This document shows positions 42,579-51,284 of a stretch of 64,000 nucleotides of DNA, piece after piece. Numbering within the stretch: the stretch's first letter is position 1; each line of letters starts with the position of its first letter. Source of the DNA: Cytobacillus oceanisediminis. GTDB taxonomy: Bacteria; Bacillota; Bacilli; Bacillales; Cytobacillaceae. The stretch spans positions 1 to 64,000 of the forward strand of contig NZ_QGTW01000022.1 in NCBI RefSeq assembly GCF_003182355.1, in the 5' to 3' direction. The notes beneath the pieces are model-generated. The model did no database searches and had not been told where the DNA came from. It saw only the letters and a list, made by a program, of their open reading frames with translations. The position numbers were made by a program, and so were the translations under genes.

Positions 42579-43591
42579 TGCTAAAAGGAAAACAATCCTG
42601 GATCTTTCAAAACCGCCCTGTAATTGCTGCTACTGGTGTTTCCGGTGGTCCATTTGAAGCAAATGGCAATCTAGCGGATGATTTTGACGTCCTGCACGAC
42701 GACCTGTGGATGGGTGAGGACTCCTATGAGAAAGCTCATCGTGTACTTATGGAAGAAGCAGGGCAAACCGCATTGCAAAAAGCAAATATTCAAAAAGAAG
42801 ATATACAGTTTTATATTGCAGGTGATTTAATTAATCAAATTACTCCTTCAAGCTTGAGTGCAAGAACGATACAGATTCCTTATTTCGGGATTTTTGGTGC
42901 TTGCTCTACTTCTATGGAAGGACTAGCCTTAGCATCCTTTATTGTTAACTATCAAGGGGCTGATTACATTTTAACAGGCGCATCAAGCCATAACGCAGCT
43001 GTTGAAAAACAATTCAGGTACCCGACTGAATATGGCGGGCAGAAGCCGCCAACAGCCCAATGGACTATAACGGGTGCAGGTGCAGCACTTGTTACTTCTA
43101 AAGTGGCTGGCCAGAACATGCCTGTCACAACTTCAGCCACAATTGGAAAAGTAATCGATATGGGTCTAACGGATCCTTTTAATATGGGAGGGGCAATGGC
43201 TCCGGCAGCTGCTGATACCATTACAGCCCATTTCAAGGATATGCAGCTTGATCCGTCTTATTATGATTTGATCGTAACTGGAGATTTAGGCAGAATTGGC
43301 CAGGAAACTACTTATGAATTGCTGTCAAATAATGGCCTGAACATTGAAAGAGAGAAATTCAAGGATTGCGGGCTAATGATTTATAAAGAAGATCAGCCTG
43401 TCCAGTCAGGGGGAAGCGGAGCAGGGTGCTCAGCTACTGTATTATATGGACATTTATTAAATCAAATGAAACAGGGAGCATATAAAAGAATACTTGTAGT
43501 CGCCACAGGAGCGCTATTATCTCCATTGACATTCCAGCAGAATGAAAGTATTCCTTGCATTGCCCATGCTGTTTCAATCGAAATGGACTAA
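42578..43591 (+). CDS. spoVAD: Stage V sporulation protein AD
   Basis: 337-aa thiolase-fold protein that binds dipicolinic acid at the forespore inner membrane. Motifs of the family are present: RPVIAATGVSGGPFEANG, CSTSMEGLALASFIVNYQGA and GAGCSATVLYGHLL. The active-site-like Cys is in GIFGACSTS. The ATG at 42578 overlaps the spoVAC stop (TAATG); an in-frame ATG 15 nt earlier lies inside spoVAC. SpoVAEb follows after 13 nt. Confidence 0.94.
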   Translation: MLKGKQSWIFQNRPVIAATGVSGGPFEANGNLADDFDVLHDDLWMGEDSYEKAHRVLMEEAGQTALQKANIQKEDIQFYIAGDLINQITPSSLSARTIQIPYFGIFGACSTSMEGLALASFIVNYQGADYILTGASSHNAAVEKQFRYPTEYGGQKPPTAQWTITGAGAALVTSKVAGQNMPVTTSATIGKVIDMGLTDPFNMGGAMAPAAADTITAHFKDMQLDPSYYDLIVTGDLGRIGQETTYELLSNNGLNIEREKFKDCGLMIYKEDQPVQSGGSGAGCSATVLYGHLLNQMKQGAYKRILVVATGALLSPLTFQQNESIPCIAHAVSIEMD

Positions 43592-43604
43592 AGGAGGGTT
43601 TTGT

Positions 43605-43961
43605 ATGTTGCCAATGTTTTTCTGGGCTTTTGTTATAGGGGGCCTTATTTGCGTATTCGGCCAGATATTATTTGATGTATTTAAATTAACACCTGGCCAT
43701 ACCTTGAGCCTTTTAGTTGTATTGGGGGCAGTTCTCGATGGAGTTGGGCTTTATGAACCGCTAGCAGACTTTGCCGGGGCAGGCGCGACAATACCGATAA
43801 CCAGTTTTGGCAATTCCCTGGTGCATGGCGCCATGCAGGAAGCTGACCAGCACGGGCTTGTCGGAGTTTTGACAGGAATGTTCGAGGTAACCAGCTCCGG
43901 TATATCCGCTGCCATCATATTTGGCTTTATCGGTGCACTTATTTTTAAACCAAAAGGCTAA
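43605..43961 (+). CDS. spoVAE: Stage V sporulation protein AE (AEb type)
   Basis: 118-aa integral membrane protein of the SpoVA complex: MFFWAFVIGGLICVFGQILF, LSLLVVLGAVLDGVGLYEPL and AAIIFGFIGALIF helices, with the FAGAGATIPITSFGN motif shared with SpoVAC. ATG at 43605 after AAAGGAGGG. The upstream part of the frame overlaps spoVAD and is not coding here. Its stop overlaps the next gene's ATG by one base. Confidence 0.93.
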   Translation: MLPMFFWAFVIGGLICVFGQILFDVFKLTPGHTLSLLVVLGAVLDGVGLYEPLADFAGAGATIPITSFGNSLVHGAMQEADQHGLVGVLTGMFEVTSSGISAAIIFGFIGALIFKPKG

Positions 43962-44179
43962 TGGCGAAGGACGTTGTAAATATGGAAGAAAGTAAACAAA
44001 GTCTTAAGGTGCTGCAAGTGATGATTGAGGAGATGGAATTGGCTCTAAGAGAAAAGGCTATGACCTCATCAGATGAACAGGCGCAGCGTATTTTTCATCA
44101 GGGAATCGTTTCAGCTTCAGATATAAATGGCTTTTTATCAAAGCGCATAAAGGAACTTAATCGTTCCTTTCTTTTATAG
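43961..44179 (+). CDS. DUF1657-like small protein, 72 aa
   Basis: A short, helical protein (KVLQVMIEEMELALREKAMT, IFHQGIVSASDINGFLSKRI) whose spacing resembles DUF1657 proteins, which accompany DUF421 proteins and spoVA2 operons. The start overlaps the spoVAEb stop; a second ATG at 43982 is possible. Assignment to DUF1657 is by pattern only. Confidence 0.55.
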   Translation: MAKDVVNMEESKQSLKVLQVMIEEMELALREKAMTSSDEQAQRIFHQGIVSASDINGFLSKRIKELNRSFLL

Positions 44180-44190
44180 GAGGAGCTGTA

Positions 44191-45057
44191 ATGACAGAAA
44201 TACTTGCAACAGTTGTGCGGTCTGTATTCATCATCCTGGGGCTCTTTATAATCACTAAATTATTAGGAAAGAAACAGCTATCCAAACTATCTTTTTTTGA
44301 ATATATTGTCGGCATTACAGTAGGCGATATCGCAGGAACACTTTCCATGGACCCTGAACTTAGCTTGAGAGATGGGATAACTGCCTTTTTAATCTGGGCA
44401 TTTGTACCATTATTTATCAGCGTCATATCATTAAAAAGCAAGCCCTTTAGAGATTTTGTAGAAGGGAAGCCGACTACTTTTATTGAAAAAGGCAAAATCC
44501 TGGAAGATAATTTGAGAAAAGAAAAGTTTAGTGCAGATGAATTGCTGGAACAGTTAAGAAAAAAAGATGTTTTTCGGGTTGCTGATGTGGAATTTGCCTC
44601 CCTGGATTCCAATGGAGAATTAAATATAATACCAAAAAAAGCAAAACAGCCGCTGACTGCAGGAGACTTATTTGATAACTTGCCAGAGTCGGGCGTACCG
44701 CATACTGTAATTATGGATGGAACCATCTATAACGAGGCTCTTAAAAATGCGGGAGTTAGCAGGGAATGGCTGAGCATTGAGTTGGCAAAGAGACAGGTAG
44801 AGGCAGAACATGTCTTTTTTGCTCAAATTGATGAGCAAGGTCAGCTTAAAATTGACCTTTATAATGACTCATTAAAGATGCCTGAAATAAAGCAGGACGA
44901 GCACCTTTTAATCCTAATGAAGAAAATTCATGCTGAGCTTGAATGGAACTCATTGATTGCAAAAGAACCTGTCCTAAAAACGGCTTATAAGGAATACTCC
45001 AGGCGCATAGACGAATTATTAAAAAAGACCAAGCCTTATTTCAGTCTGGAGGAATAA
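44191..45057 (+). CDS. DUF421 membrane protein (YetF-like), 288 aa
   Basis: Three N-terminal membrane helices (VVRSVFIILGLFIITKLLGKK, SFFEYIVGITVGDIAG and ITAFLIWAFVPLFISVISL) are followed by two tandem cytoplasmic DUF421 modules (EGKPTTFIEKGKILEDNL and PHTVIMDGTIYNEALKNAG). The C-terminal extension is charged. It is the last gene of the spoVA2-type row. A DUF421 protein of this kind is part of the spoVA2mob operon of Tn1546 that raises spore heat resistance. RBS ATAGGAGGAGCTGTA. Confidence 0.88.
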   Translation: MTEILATVVRSVFIILGLFIITKLLGKKQLSKLSFFEYIVGITVGDIAGTLSMDPELSLRDGITAFLIWAFVPLFISVISLKSKPFRDFVEGKPTTFIEKGKILEDNLRKEKFSADELLEQLRKKDVFRVADVEFASLDSNGELNIIPKKAKQPLTAGDLFDNLPESGVPHTVIMDGTIYNEALKNAGVSREWLSIELAKRQVEAEHVFFAQIDEQGQLKIDLYNDSLKMPEIKQDEHLLILMKKIHAELEWNSLIAKEPVLKTAYKEYSRRIDELLKKTKPYFSLEE

Positions 45058-45145
45058 AAGCAAGACTTGCTTAGGGGCTTGCCTATACACCAACTGGTTG
45101 TTTTACATATGTTGTATTGAGTAAAAACAAAGTGAGGTGATAGGA

Positions 45146-45271
45146 ATGGGCTTCGGTTATTGCGGCTACGGCTATGGCGGCGGCTATGGAGGATACGGTG
45201 GAAACAGTTTTGTTTTAATCGTCGTGTTATTCATCTTGTTAATTATTGTTGGCGCGAGCTTCTGCCACTAA
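45146..45271 (+). CDS. yjcZ: YjcZ-family sporulation protein, 41 aa
   Basis: MGFGYCGYGYGGGYGG, then a hydrophobic tail (SFVLIVVLFILLIIVGASFC). The Gly/Tyr-rich head plus one membrane helix is the signature of YjcZ-type sporulation peptides. RBS AAAGTGAGGTGATAGGA. A terminator follows directly. Confidence 0.88.
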   Translation: MGFGYCGYGYGGGYGGYGGNSFVLIVVLFILLIIVGASFCH

Positions 45272-45282
45272 TAATTCTTCGT

Positions 45283-45328
45283 GAGAGCGGCTGACCCAAT
45301 GCCATAGTTATGGTTTTGGGTCGGCTTT
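45283..45328 (+). terminator. Terminator after yjcZ
   Basis: A hairpin from GGCTGACCCAA and TTGGGTCGGC, followed by TTTTCTGATT. Confidence 0.75.
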
Positions 45329-45480
45329 TCTGATTATTTAGGAAGCTATAAAAAACTGAAGTAAAGGCAGTCTGCATGTAGCTCCAATGTGATGATCAAA
45401 GAGCTAGTACTTATAAATCACCTTTTCTGCCCTCCTTCATACTATATAAAGTAGTTAAAGAAGGAGCGTGAGAAAGCAGC

Positions 45481-45735
45481 ATGGATAATAATTTCTTTAA
45501 AAACCTTGAAAAGAAAACAGGCGTAAATATGAAGGAAGTACTTGAGCTGGCAGGTTCTTTGCAGAATGCAAATTTTAAAGATGAAAAAACAGTAAGAGGC
45601 GTTATTAAGAGGGTTTCCAAAATTGCGAATAAGCCTGTATCAAAAGAGATGGAAGATAAAATTGTGAAATCGATCGTTGCTGATGGAAAGCAGCTGGACT
45701 TTAATACCATTTCGCAGATGATGAACAAAAAATAA
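45481..45735 (+). CDS. spoVIF: Stage VI sporulation protein F
   Basis: 84 aa, matching SpoVIF (YjcC) in length and sequence (FKNLEKKTGVNMKEVLELA, then FKDEKTVRGVIKRVSKIANK and PVSKEMEDKIVKSIV). SpoVIF is needed late for spore coat assembly and GerE activity. RBS AAGGAGCGTGAGAAAGC. It lies before yjcD as in B. subtilis. Confidence 0.92.
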   Translation: MDNNFFKNLEKKTGVNMKEVLELAGSLQNANFKDEKTVRGVIKRVSKIANKPVSKEMEDKIVKSIVADGKQLDFNTISQMMNKK

Positions 45736-45739
45736 AAAA

Positions 45740-45775
45740 TAAAAAAGGACCTGGCAATTGTCGGCCAGGTCCGTC
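45740..45775. terminator. Terminator between spoVIF and yjcD
   Basis: GGACCTGGC and GCCAGGTCC arms; on the minus strand it is followed by TTTTTTATTTTT, on the plus strand by a poorer T tract. Confidence 0.85.
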
Positions 45776-45791
45776 TGCTTTTCTCGAAACT

Positions 45792-48098
45792 TTAGCGCCT
45801 GCTGCTTCTTGTGATGGGAGCAAGGAACCTTGAAGGATAGGCTTTTCGTCCTCGCCTTCTTTCCGGTACTGAAATAAATAAATCTCTTTTCGCCCGTGTA
45901 ACAGCTACATACATCAGTCTGCGCTCTTCCTCCAATGAGGCGGAATCTCCTGATCGGTAAGCTTCTAAAGCATGATCATGGGGAAGGCTTCCTTCAACTG
46001 CCCCGACAACATACACCACATTATACTCAAGGCCTTTCGCACGGTGGATCGTACTTAATGTAATGGCGTTGTTATAACTCTTGCTTAGTTGCTTGATTTC
46101 TTTGTTCATGGCTTTCATATGCTCTGCATGTTCCAAAAACTCGGCAAGGGAGTTGAAATTACGGGCTGCAACCTTTAAATCCTTCAGATCATCAGATCCC
46201 TTTTCCATTTTATTTCCTTCATTTCCCCTTTTTTTTATAAAATCCTGAAATCCGAGTTCCTTTTCAACCGTTTCAATTGCTGTTAAGGGAGTAAGGCCTG
46301 AAAGTGATCTCGTCACGGGGATTACTTTTTTTAATTTGCTTTCCTGAAAAGCAAAGCCTGTTTTTATATGGCTGAGGCACTCGAGCAGTGAACAATCCTT
46401 TAAAATGCTCTCCGCTTTAATATCCTGCAAAGCCGTCTGTTTAACAAAGAGAGAAGGCAATATATCTTTAATCGCATTTTGGTCGTCTTCATTTATAGAA
46501 AGCTTCAAGAACGAAAGCATGCTTCTCACAATAAAACGATCATAAAATGATTCGGCATCCTGATCTAGTTTAAAAGGGAGGCTTGAATTTGCCAGTCTCT
46601 CGAAGACAGCTCTGCTGCCGGCATGTGTCCGGAATAATAAGGCAAAATCCCGTGGCTCATAGCCTTTTTCTATTTTATCCTGAATGTCTGTTAGAATCAT
46701 GGTTGCTTCCTCTTCTTCATCATACGGAAAAAATAAGAATGGCTGCTGATCACTTGAATATTGGGCATTCATGCTTTTTGCCCGCCTTTGTTTATTAAGG
46801 GATATTATTTGGTTGGCTGCTGAGACAATCTCATGTGCCGATCGATAATTTTGATTTAATGTAATCACCTTGGCTTCGGGAAAGTCTTTTTCGAAATCGA
46901 GAAGATACTGAGGGTCACTGCCCCTGAATGCGTAAATGGACTGATCATCATCACCGACTGCACAGACATTTTTTGTCTGTGCAGAAAGCATTTTCATTAG
47001 TTCGTATTGAACTTTATTAATATCCTGAAACTCATCAATCAGGAAATATTGAAACCGGTTTTGATATTGTCCGAGAATAGCGGGATTATCATGAAAAAGG
47101 GCATAACAGCCTGTTAGCATGTCATCAAAATCAAATAATCCTTTTCGCTCCTTCGCCTGCTCATACCTTTTATAAAGAATGGCCGTCTGCTCCTCCCAGT
47201 CATTTCCAGGGTGGACTTTCTCTGGCATGATAAGTGAGTTTTTCCAATAACTGATTTGCTGTAGAGCCAGGTCAAAGGCAAATTCTTTTTCGTCCAGTTT
47301 TAAATCTTTGCAAGCTTCCTTAATGATCTGCTCACGCTGCCATTCTCTGTTCAGAAGCCTGCCTGAAGACCATTTCTCAGCGGAATGGAAGGAGAGGATC
47401 CGATAAAACAGACTATGGAAGGTACCCGAAACTAACTGCCTTACTTTTCTGGATTCCATTCCGGGATAATCAAGCAGCCGCTCTTTCATTTCAGCAGCAG
47501 CCTTTGCCGTAAATGTGACGAGCATAATAGACTTAGGGTCTATTTTTCTTTCTCGCAGCATAAAAGCGGTCCTCGTAGTTAAAACTCTGGTTTTTCCGCT
47601 TCCTGCTCCCGCAAGGACAAGCAATGGCCCCTCGATATGTGATACAGCTGCTGCCTGCCGCTCATCCAAAAAAACCCCTGATTGGGAAAGCGCCTGCAAG
47701 TACTCATCAGGAAAGCTATAATTCTGAGTGTTTTCTTTAGTATAAGGAGGGATGTTTTTAACAGGCTGAGCTTTTTTAAAGATTGATTCGGCATCTTTAA
47801 CTGCAGTAGAAGTAATAGCCCGTGATACCGGAATCTGGAAACCATTTCTTTCTATAAATTCTTTTGATTCAGTTTGTACTTTCTCAGATTCCTGTTCCAC
47901 ATCCTGGCACATATTGCTATTGGGCTGAATATGATAAAAATGAGGTTCCTTGCTGATGCCTAAATATAATCGGACTGAAGCCCCGCAATCAGGACAAAGC
48001 AATTTACCTTTTTTGCCCTCTTGATATATCTGTTGAAAGCTTTCTCTATTTAACTGTTCAAGATTTAATACCTTATTATGTAAAAGAGCCGTTTTCAT
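45792..48098 (-). CDS. yjcD: UvrD/PcrA-like ATP-dependent DNA helicase YjcD
   Basis: 768-aa superfamily 1A helicase. The core has motif I GPLLVLAGAGSGKTRVLTTR, motif II DEFQDINKVQ, motif III AVGDDDQSIYAFRGSD, motif IV NYRSAHEI and motif VI RRLMYVAVTRAKRDLF. Residues 1-65 are separate: a CPDC...PHFYH...C zinc-finger-like module closely resembling the N-terminus of CoiA. The ATG at 48098 has GGGGT before it; the in-frame ATG nine codons earlier lacks a ribosome binding site. Likely in DNA repair or recombination; the function of the N-terminal module is unknown. Confidence 0.9.
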   Translation of the reverse strand: MKTALLHNKVLNLEQLNRESFQQIYQEGKKGKLLCPDCGASVRLYLGISKEPHFYHIQPNSNMCQDVEQESEKVQTESKEFIERNGFQIPVSRAITSTAVKDAESIFKKAQPVKNIPPYTKENTQNYSFPDEYLQALSQSGVFLDERQAAAVSHIEGPLLVLAGAGSGKTRVLTTRTAFMLRERKIDPKSIMLVTFTAKAAAEMKERLLDYPGMESRKVRQLVSGTFHSLFYRILSFHSAEKWSSGRLLNREWQREQIIKEACKDLKLDEKEFAFDLALQQISYWKNSLIMPEKVHPGNDWEEQTAILYKRYEQAKERKGLFDFDDMLTGCYALFHDNPAILGQYQNRFQYFLIDEFQDINKVQYELMKMLSAQTKNVCAVGDDDQSIYAFRGSDPQYLLDFEKDFPEAKVITLNQNYRSAHEIVSAANQIISLNKQRRAKSMNAQYSSDQQPFLFFPYDEEEEATMILTDIQDKIEKGYEPRDFALLFRTHAGSRAVFERLANSSLPFKLDQDAESFYDRFIVRSMLSFLKLSINEDDQNAIKDILPSLFVKQTALQDIKAESILKDCSLLECLSHIKTGFAFQESKLKKVIPVTRSLSGLTPLTAIETVEKELGFQDFIKKRGNEGNKMEKGSDDLKDLKVAARNFNSLAEFLEHAEHMKAMNKEIKQLSKSYNNAITLSTIHRAKGLEYNVVYVVGAVEGSLPHDHALEAYRSGDSASLEEERRLMYVAVTRAKRDLFISVPERRRGRKAYPSRFLAPITRSSRR

Positions 48099-48332
48099 AA
48101 AAAATACCCCATTTAAAGCAATCATTCAGAGATTGGAAATTGCACGCAAATACCAAATGAATGCTGAATTGCCTTCGTCCACGTAATACTAACAAGGCAA
48201 AGTTTATCATATCAAAACACAACAGAATTCTAAAGTCCCTTTATGTTTAATTTTCTTTGAAAACGGGTACATAAAAATGAATTACATAACGTATTTCTTT
48301 GATAAGAGTATGAATGGAGAGGGGGATCAACC

Positions 48333-48617
48333 GTGGGCTATATCCTGCCTTTGACACATTATCAATATAATCAGTACGCAGAAAGAGAAATAGGAAACAA
48401 GTATGATCCGTTTCGTTTTGTACCAGTTACCCGCATAGCTGCACAATCAAATTCAAAAGACTTCCGTCAAGAACTTCCTCTTGATATCCAAAAAAAATTA
48501 ATCAAAACAAATCCAAATCAGCGTTCTGAATACCCAAACCGTAAGAATAGAAAAACAGCAGAGCAAACATATGGCGAGCTGACTGGAAAAGGCCGCCATT
48601 TCAGTGAATGTATATAA
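48333..48617 (+). CDS. Hypothetical protein, 94 aa
   Basis: It begins MGYILPLTHYQYNQYAERE and is rich in Asn, Gln, Tyr and basic residues, without membrane segments. The GTG start follows GAGAGGGGGATCAACC. It is divergent from yjcD. A homologous-looking small gene is frequent at this place in other bacilli, but I cannot name it. Confidence 0.65.
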   Translation: MGYILPLTHYQYNQYAEREIGNKYDPFRFVPVTRIAAQSNSKDFRQELPLDIQKKLIKTNPNQRSEYPNRKNRKTAEQTYGELTGKGRHFSECI

Positions 48618-48624
48618 GTAAAGC

Positions 48625-48672
48625 AAAAAAGAAGGAGAGGCTTAGTAAGTTTGCACGTGCAAAGCCTCTCCT
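48625..48672 (-). terminator. Terminator of the DUF421 gene
   Basis: GGAGAGGCTTTGC and its partner AAGCCTCTCC overlap the last codons of the minus-strand gene; on that strand a TTCTTTTTTGC tail follows. Confidence 0.7.
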
Positions 48673-49316
48673 TCCTTCCATTCTGCATATAATACATCCT
48701 TCACCGAGCGAGCGCCGCTCGTTTTTATTTCACTCATCAGCTTGCTTTCGTCCCAACCAACACTTTTAAGATTATCCCAAACAACTTCTCCATCCAAAAT
48801 GACTGTAACAGGCAAACCAACAGTATTAAATGGTAAGTTCATATCCTGTACAGTAGGTGAAGCATACATAGGCTTTTTCAAGGCACTAATTGTACCGTCC
48901 GTCTCCAGTATGGCATATTCGCATTCCCGGATGGAAAACACGTCCCTTGAACGGAGAAGATGCTGCAGCTGATTTATATCCAAATGGTTCTTCCTGAGTT
49001 CTTCATAAACAATTTTCCCCTTTTTTATAACGATGGAGGGCTCTCCCTCTAGAAGTTTTCTAGCACGTTTGAACTTTTGAGTAATAATTTCAGTTGCAAA
49101 AATTAAAACCCCCCAAACAGCTACAGCAAAGAAAATCTCCAGTATGCCGATTTTCTCATCATATAGTGCATTTCCCACAAGCTCTCCCAATACGATTGCA
49201 GAGATAAAATCAAAAGGAGTAATTTGTGTGATTTGCGTTTTTCCCAATAGTTTTGCCATTGCAAATAAAAAAATATAGCCAATGACCAGCACGCTGACGA
49301 TATGTAAATACTCCAT
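48642..49316 (-). CDS. DUF421 membrane protein (YetF/YdfS-like), 224 aa
   Basis: A second DUF421 protein in the window. Three membrane helices at the N-terminus (MEYLHIVSVLVIGYIFLFAM, TPFDFISAIVLGELVG, IFFAVAVWGVLIFAT), then the two DUF421 modules (EGEPSIVIKKGKIVYEELRK and VILDGEVVWDNLKSVGWDES). The ATG at 49316 follows AAAGGAGTGGTTTGG. It differs from the spoVA2 copy by lacking the C-terminal extension. Role unknown; YetF-type proteins sit in spore or cell membranes. Confidence 0.85.
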   Translation of the reverse strand: MEYLHIVSVLVIGYIFLFAMAKLLGKTQITQITPFDFISAIVLGELVGNALYDEKIGILEIFFAVAVWGVLIFATEIITQKFKRARKLLEGEPSIVIKKGKIVYEELRKNHLDINQLQHLLRSRDVFSIRECEYAILETDGTISALKKPMYASPTVQDMNLPFNTVGLPVTVILDGEVVWDNLKSVGWDESKLMSEIKTSGARSVKDVLYAEWKEGEALHVQTY

Positions 49317-49382
49317 CCAAACCACTCCTTTAAAGCTGCATCTTGAATAGTGTTTGCAGAAAGCTAAAAAATATTGCACAAC

Positions 49383-49416
49383 AAAAAACTCCTGCCATTC
49401 CAGGCAGGAGTTAGTC
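49383..49416 (-). terminator. Terminator of yjcG-yjcF
   Basis: AACTCCTGCC, loop, GGCAGGAGTTTTTTG on the minus strand. Confidence 0.85.
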
Positions 49417-49418
49417 CA

Positions 49419-49841
49419 TCATATTGTTTTTTTCATCGTTCGATGCGGGATCCCGGCATCCATAAATTCATCCGAGACTACTTCATAGCCCAATTTTTCA
49501 TAAAAAGGAATGGCCTGTGTTTGGGCGTTTAACTTTAGGGCAGGCAATCCCTGTTCTTTAGCGTATTCTTCAATTTTATCCATGATCGCTTTTCCAGATC
49601 CGCTTTTGCGGTTCTCTTGCAGCACGCAAATTCTTTCCACTTTTCCAACGCCATCCATAGTACGGAATCGGCCTGCACCTGCGGGCTTCCCATCATCATA
49701 TAATACAAAATGGGCAGCTTCATCCTCGTACTGGTCAATTTCCTCTTCTTCAGGGACATGTTGCTCGTGGATAAATACCAGTTTGCGTACAGAAAATGCA
49801 TCCTGTAATTCTTGTTCGGTTGAGACGATTTTTACTTCCAC
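49419..49841 (-). CDS. yjcF: YjcF, GNAT-family acetyltransferase
   Basis: 140-aa GNAT protein: FVLYDDGKPAGAGRFR, VCVLQENRKSGSGKAIMDKI (acetyl-CoA loop) and IPFYEKLGYEVVSDEFMDAG. Its start is a GTG; the ribosome binding site AAAGGAA lies inside the last codons of yjcG, and the two are 6 nt apart, so they are coupled. Substrate unknown. Confidence 0.9.
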   Translation of the reverse strand: MEVKIVSTEQELQDAFSVRKLVFIHEQHVPEEEEIDQYEDEAAHFVLYDDGKPAGAGRFRTMDGVGKVERICVLQENRKSGSGKAIMDKIEEYAKEQGLPALKLNAQTQAIPFYEKLGYEVVSDEFMDAGIPHRTMKKTI

Positions 49842-49847
49842 TTCTTC

Positions 49848-50366
49848 TTATTCCTTTCCTAGTCGAAATGTTTCATATACAGTCCAAGAGCCATTTTCCA
49901 GCTGATAGAGTAGGTGAAAACGATCTACCACTTCTTCGTGATTAACCGGCTGCATTCTTAAGGATCCATAAACATCAGAATGCTCATCATTGGAAAGTTT
50001 TTGCCCAATTGTAATATGAGGGACAAAATTATATTCAGGAGCCTCTCCAGTGATATGAACATTCAATTCGCGGTGCAGCTCTTCGAGCTGGGAGGTAGGC
50101 TCTACTTTAAAATAAATGACATTGTTAACCGGCTGAAAAGAGCTGATTTTCGATGCATTTATTCGAAAAGGCTGGTGTTTCTTGGCGATCCCGTGCAAAG
50201 TTTCGGTAAGCTCTTTAATTTCCTCTTCCGATGCTTCGAAGCCGGATCTTAAAGTGACATGTGGAGGAATTAATGCATAATGCGGATCATACCGCTTTCG
50301 ATAAGAATTGGCAAGATCTTGCAATTTTTTTGAAGGGAAAATTACGATACCGTATTTCGTGCTCAT
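49848..50366 (-). CDS. yjcG: YjcG, 2H-phosphoesterase family protein
   Basis: 172 aa of the 2'-5' RNA ligase-like (2H) superfamily. The two HxT/S motifs are seen: HVTLRSGF in the N-terminal half and HITIGQKL in the C-terminal half. It forms an operon with yjcF. RBS GGAGGTTGTTGT before the ATG. The substrate (cyclic phosphate RNA or nucleotide) is unknown. Confidence 0.9.
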   Translation of the reverse strand: MSTKYGIVIFPSKKLQDLANSYRKRYDPHYALIPPHVTLRSGFEASEEEIKELTETLHGIAKKHQPFRINASKISSFQPVNNVIYFKVEPTSQLEELHRELNVHITGEAPEYNFVPHITIGQKLSNDEHSDVYGSLRMQPVNHEEVVDRFHLLYQLENGSWTVYETFRLGKE

Positions 50367-50561
50367 ACAACAACCTCCATGTTTATTTTTAGTTTAATAA
50401 CTGGCAGGCTTAAATGGTTAAAAACCTTGTGGTTGAACTATTATAGCAAATTTTCTAAATTCATTATATAATTATACCTTTTTTTAAAAGAAAAAACAGT
50501 GCCCACCCATGTATTCTTTTCGTGTATGTCCAAGAATAGTCCTTTTCGCTTATAAGAAAAG

Positions 50562-51284
50562 TCAAAACATTAATTTAAGTGCTCTTTTTAAATCTGGCTG
50601 CCAGTAGGTCCAGGTATGGTCTCCATCAAATTCATCATAAAAGTATGGAAACCGTTTTTCTTTAAATAGCTTTGAAAGTTCCCGATTTGGAGTAAGGAAG
50701 TCTTTCTCCGAGCCTCCGGTTGTTTTTACAGCTGTTTCACCTTTTCCAATGACATGGTAGATATTAAGAAGATGTGGCTGATTGAATTCTTCAACAGCCT
50801 CCATAACTGATTGGTTTACAAAAGGGGACTGAAGAATTAAACGTCCAAATGTATTTGGGTAATGGACTGCCGCCATTAAAGATACAGTAGCAGCAAGGGA
50901 GTCCCCGATCAGAGCCCGTCCCATTCCCATTTGATATGTAGGAAATTCACGATCAAGGAATGGAACCAATTCGTGTGCTAGAAAGCGGATATAAGCATTA
51001 TTTTGTTCCCCGTCAGGATGATATTTTTTCCATCTATCTTTGACATCTTTATAAGGAACACCGACAATAATCAGGTTTTCAATTTCTTTTTCGCTTAAAA
51101 GCTCGTCTGCGATACGGCCAACCCTTCCAAGCTGAAAATAGTCTTTCCCATCCTGGGCAATAGCAACTGTATATTTATATAGAGGTGAATAGGAAGCCGG
51201 CAAATAAATGAGCAGGCTAATCTCTTCCCCCAGCTCTTTGCTGTCTATCTTAATATCTTTGATTGATCCTCTTGGAAAATCCAT
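50562..51284 (-). CDS. yjcH: YjcH, esterase-like alpha/beta hydrolase
   Basis: 240-aa putative esterase (esterase D type). Nucleophile elbow GDSLAATVS (Ser), the oxyanion-side sequence AQDGKDYFQLGRVG, and a C-terminal catalytic His in FDGDHTWTYWQPDL. RBS CGGAGGAATAG. The yjcF-yjcG-yjcH order is as in B. subtilis. The true substrate is unknown; such enzymes often cleave siderophore or acyl esters. Confidence 0.88.
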   Translation of the reverse strand: MDFPRGSIKDIKIDSKELGEEISLLIYLPASYSPLYKYTVAIAQDGKDYFQLGRVGRIADELLSEKEIENLIIVGVPYKDVKDRWKKYHPDGEQNNAYIRFLAHELVPFLDREFPTYQMGMGRALIGDSLAATVSLMAAVHYPNTFGRLILQSPFVNQSVMEAVEEFNQPHLLNIYHVIGKGETAVKTTGGSEKDFLTPNRELSKLFKEKRFPYFYDEFDGDHTWTYWQPDLKRALKLMF

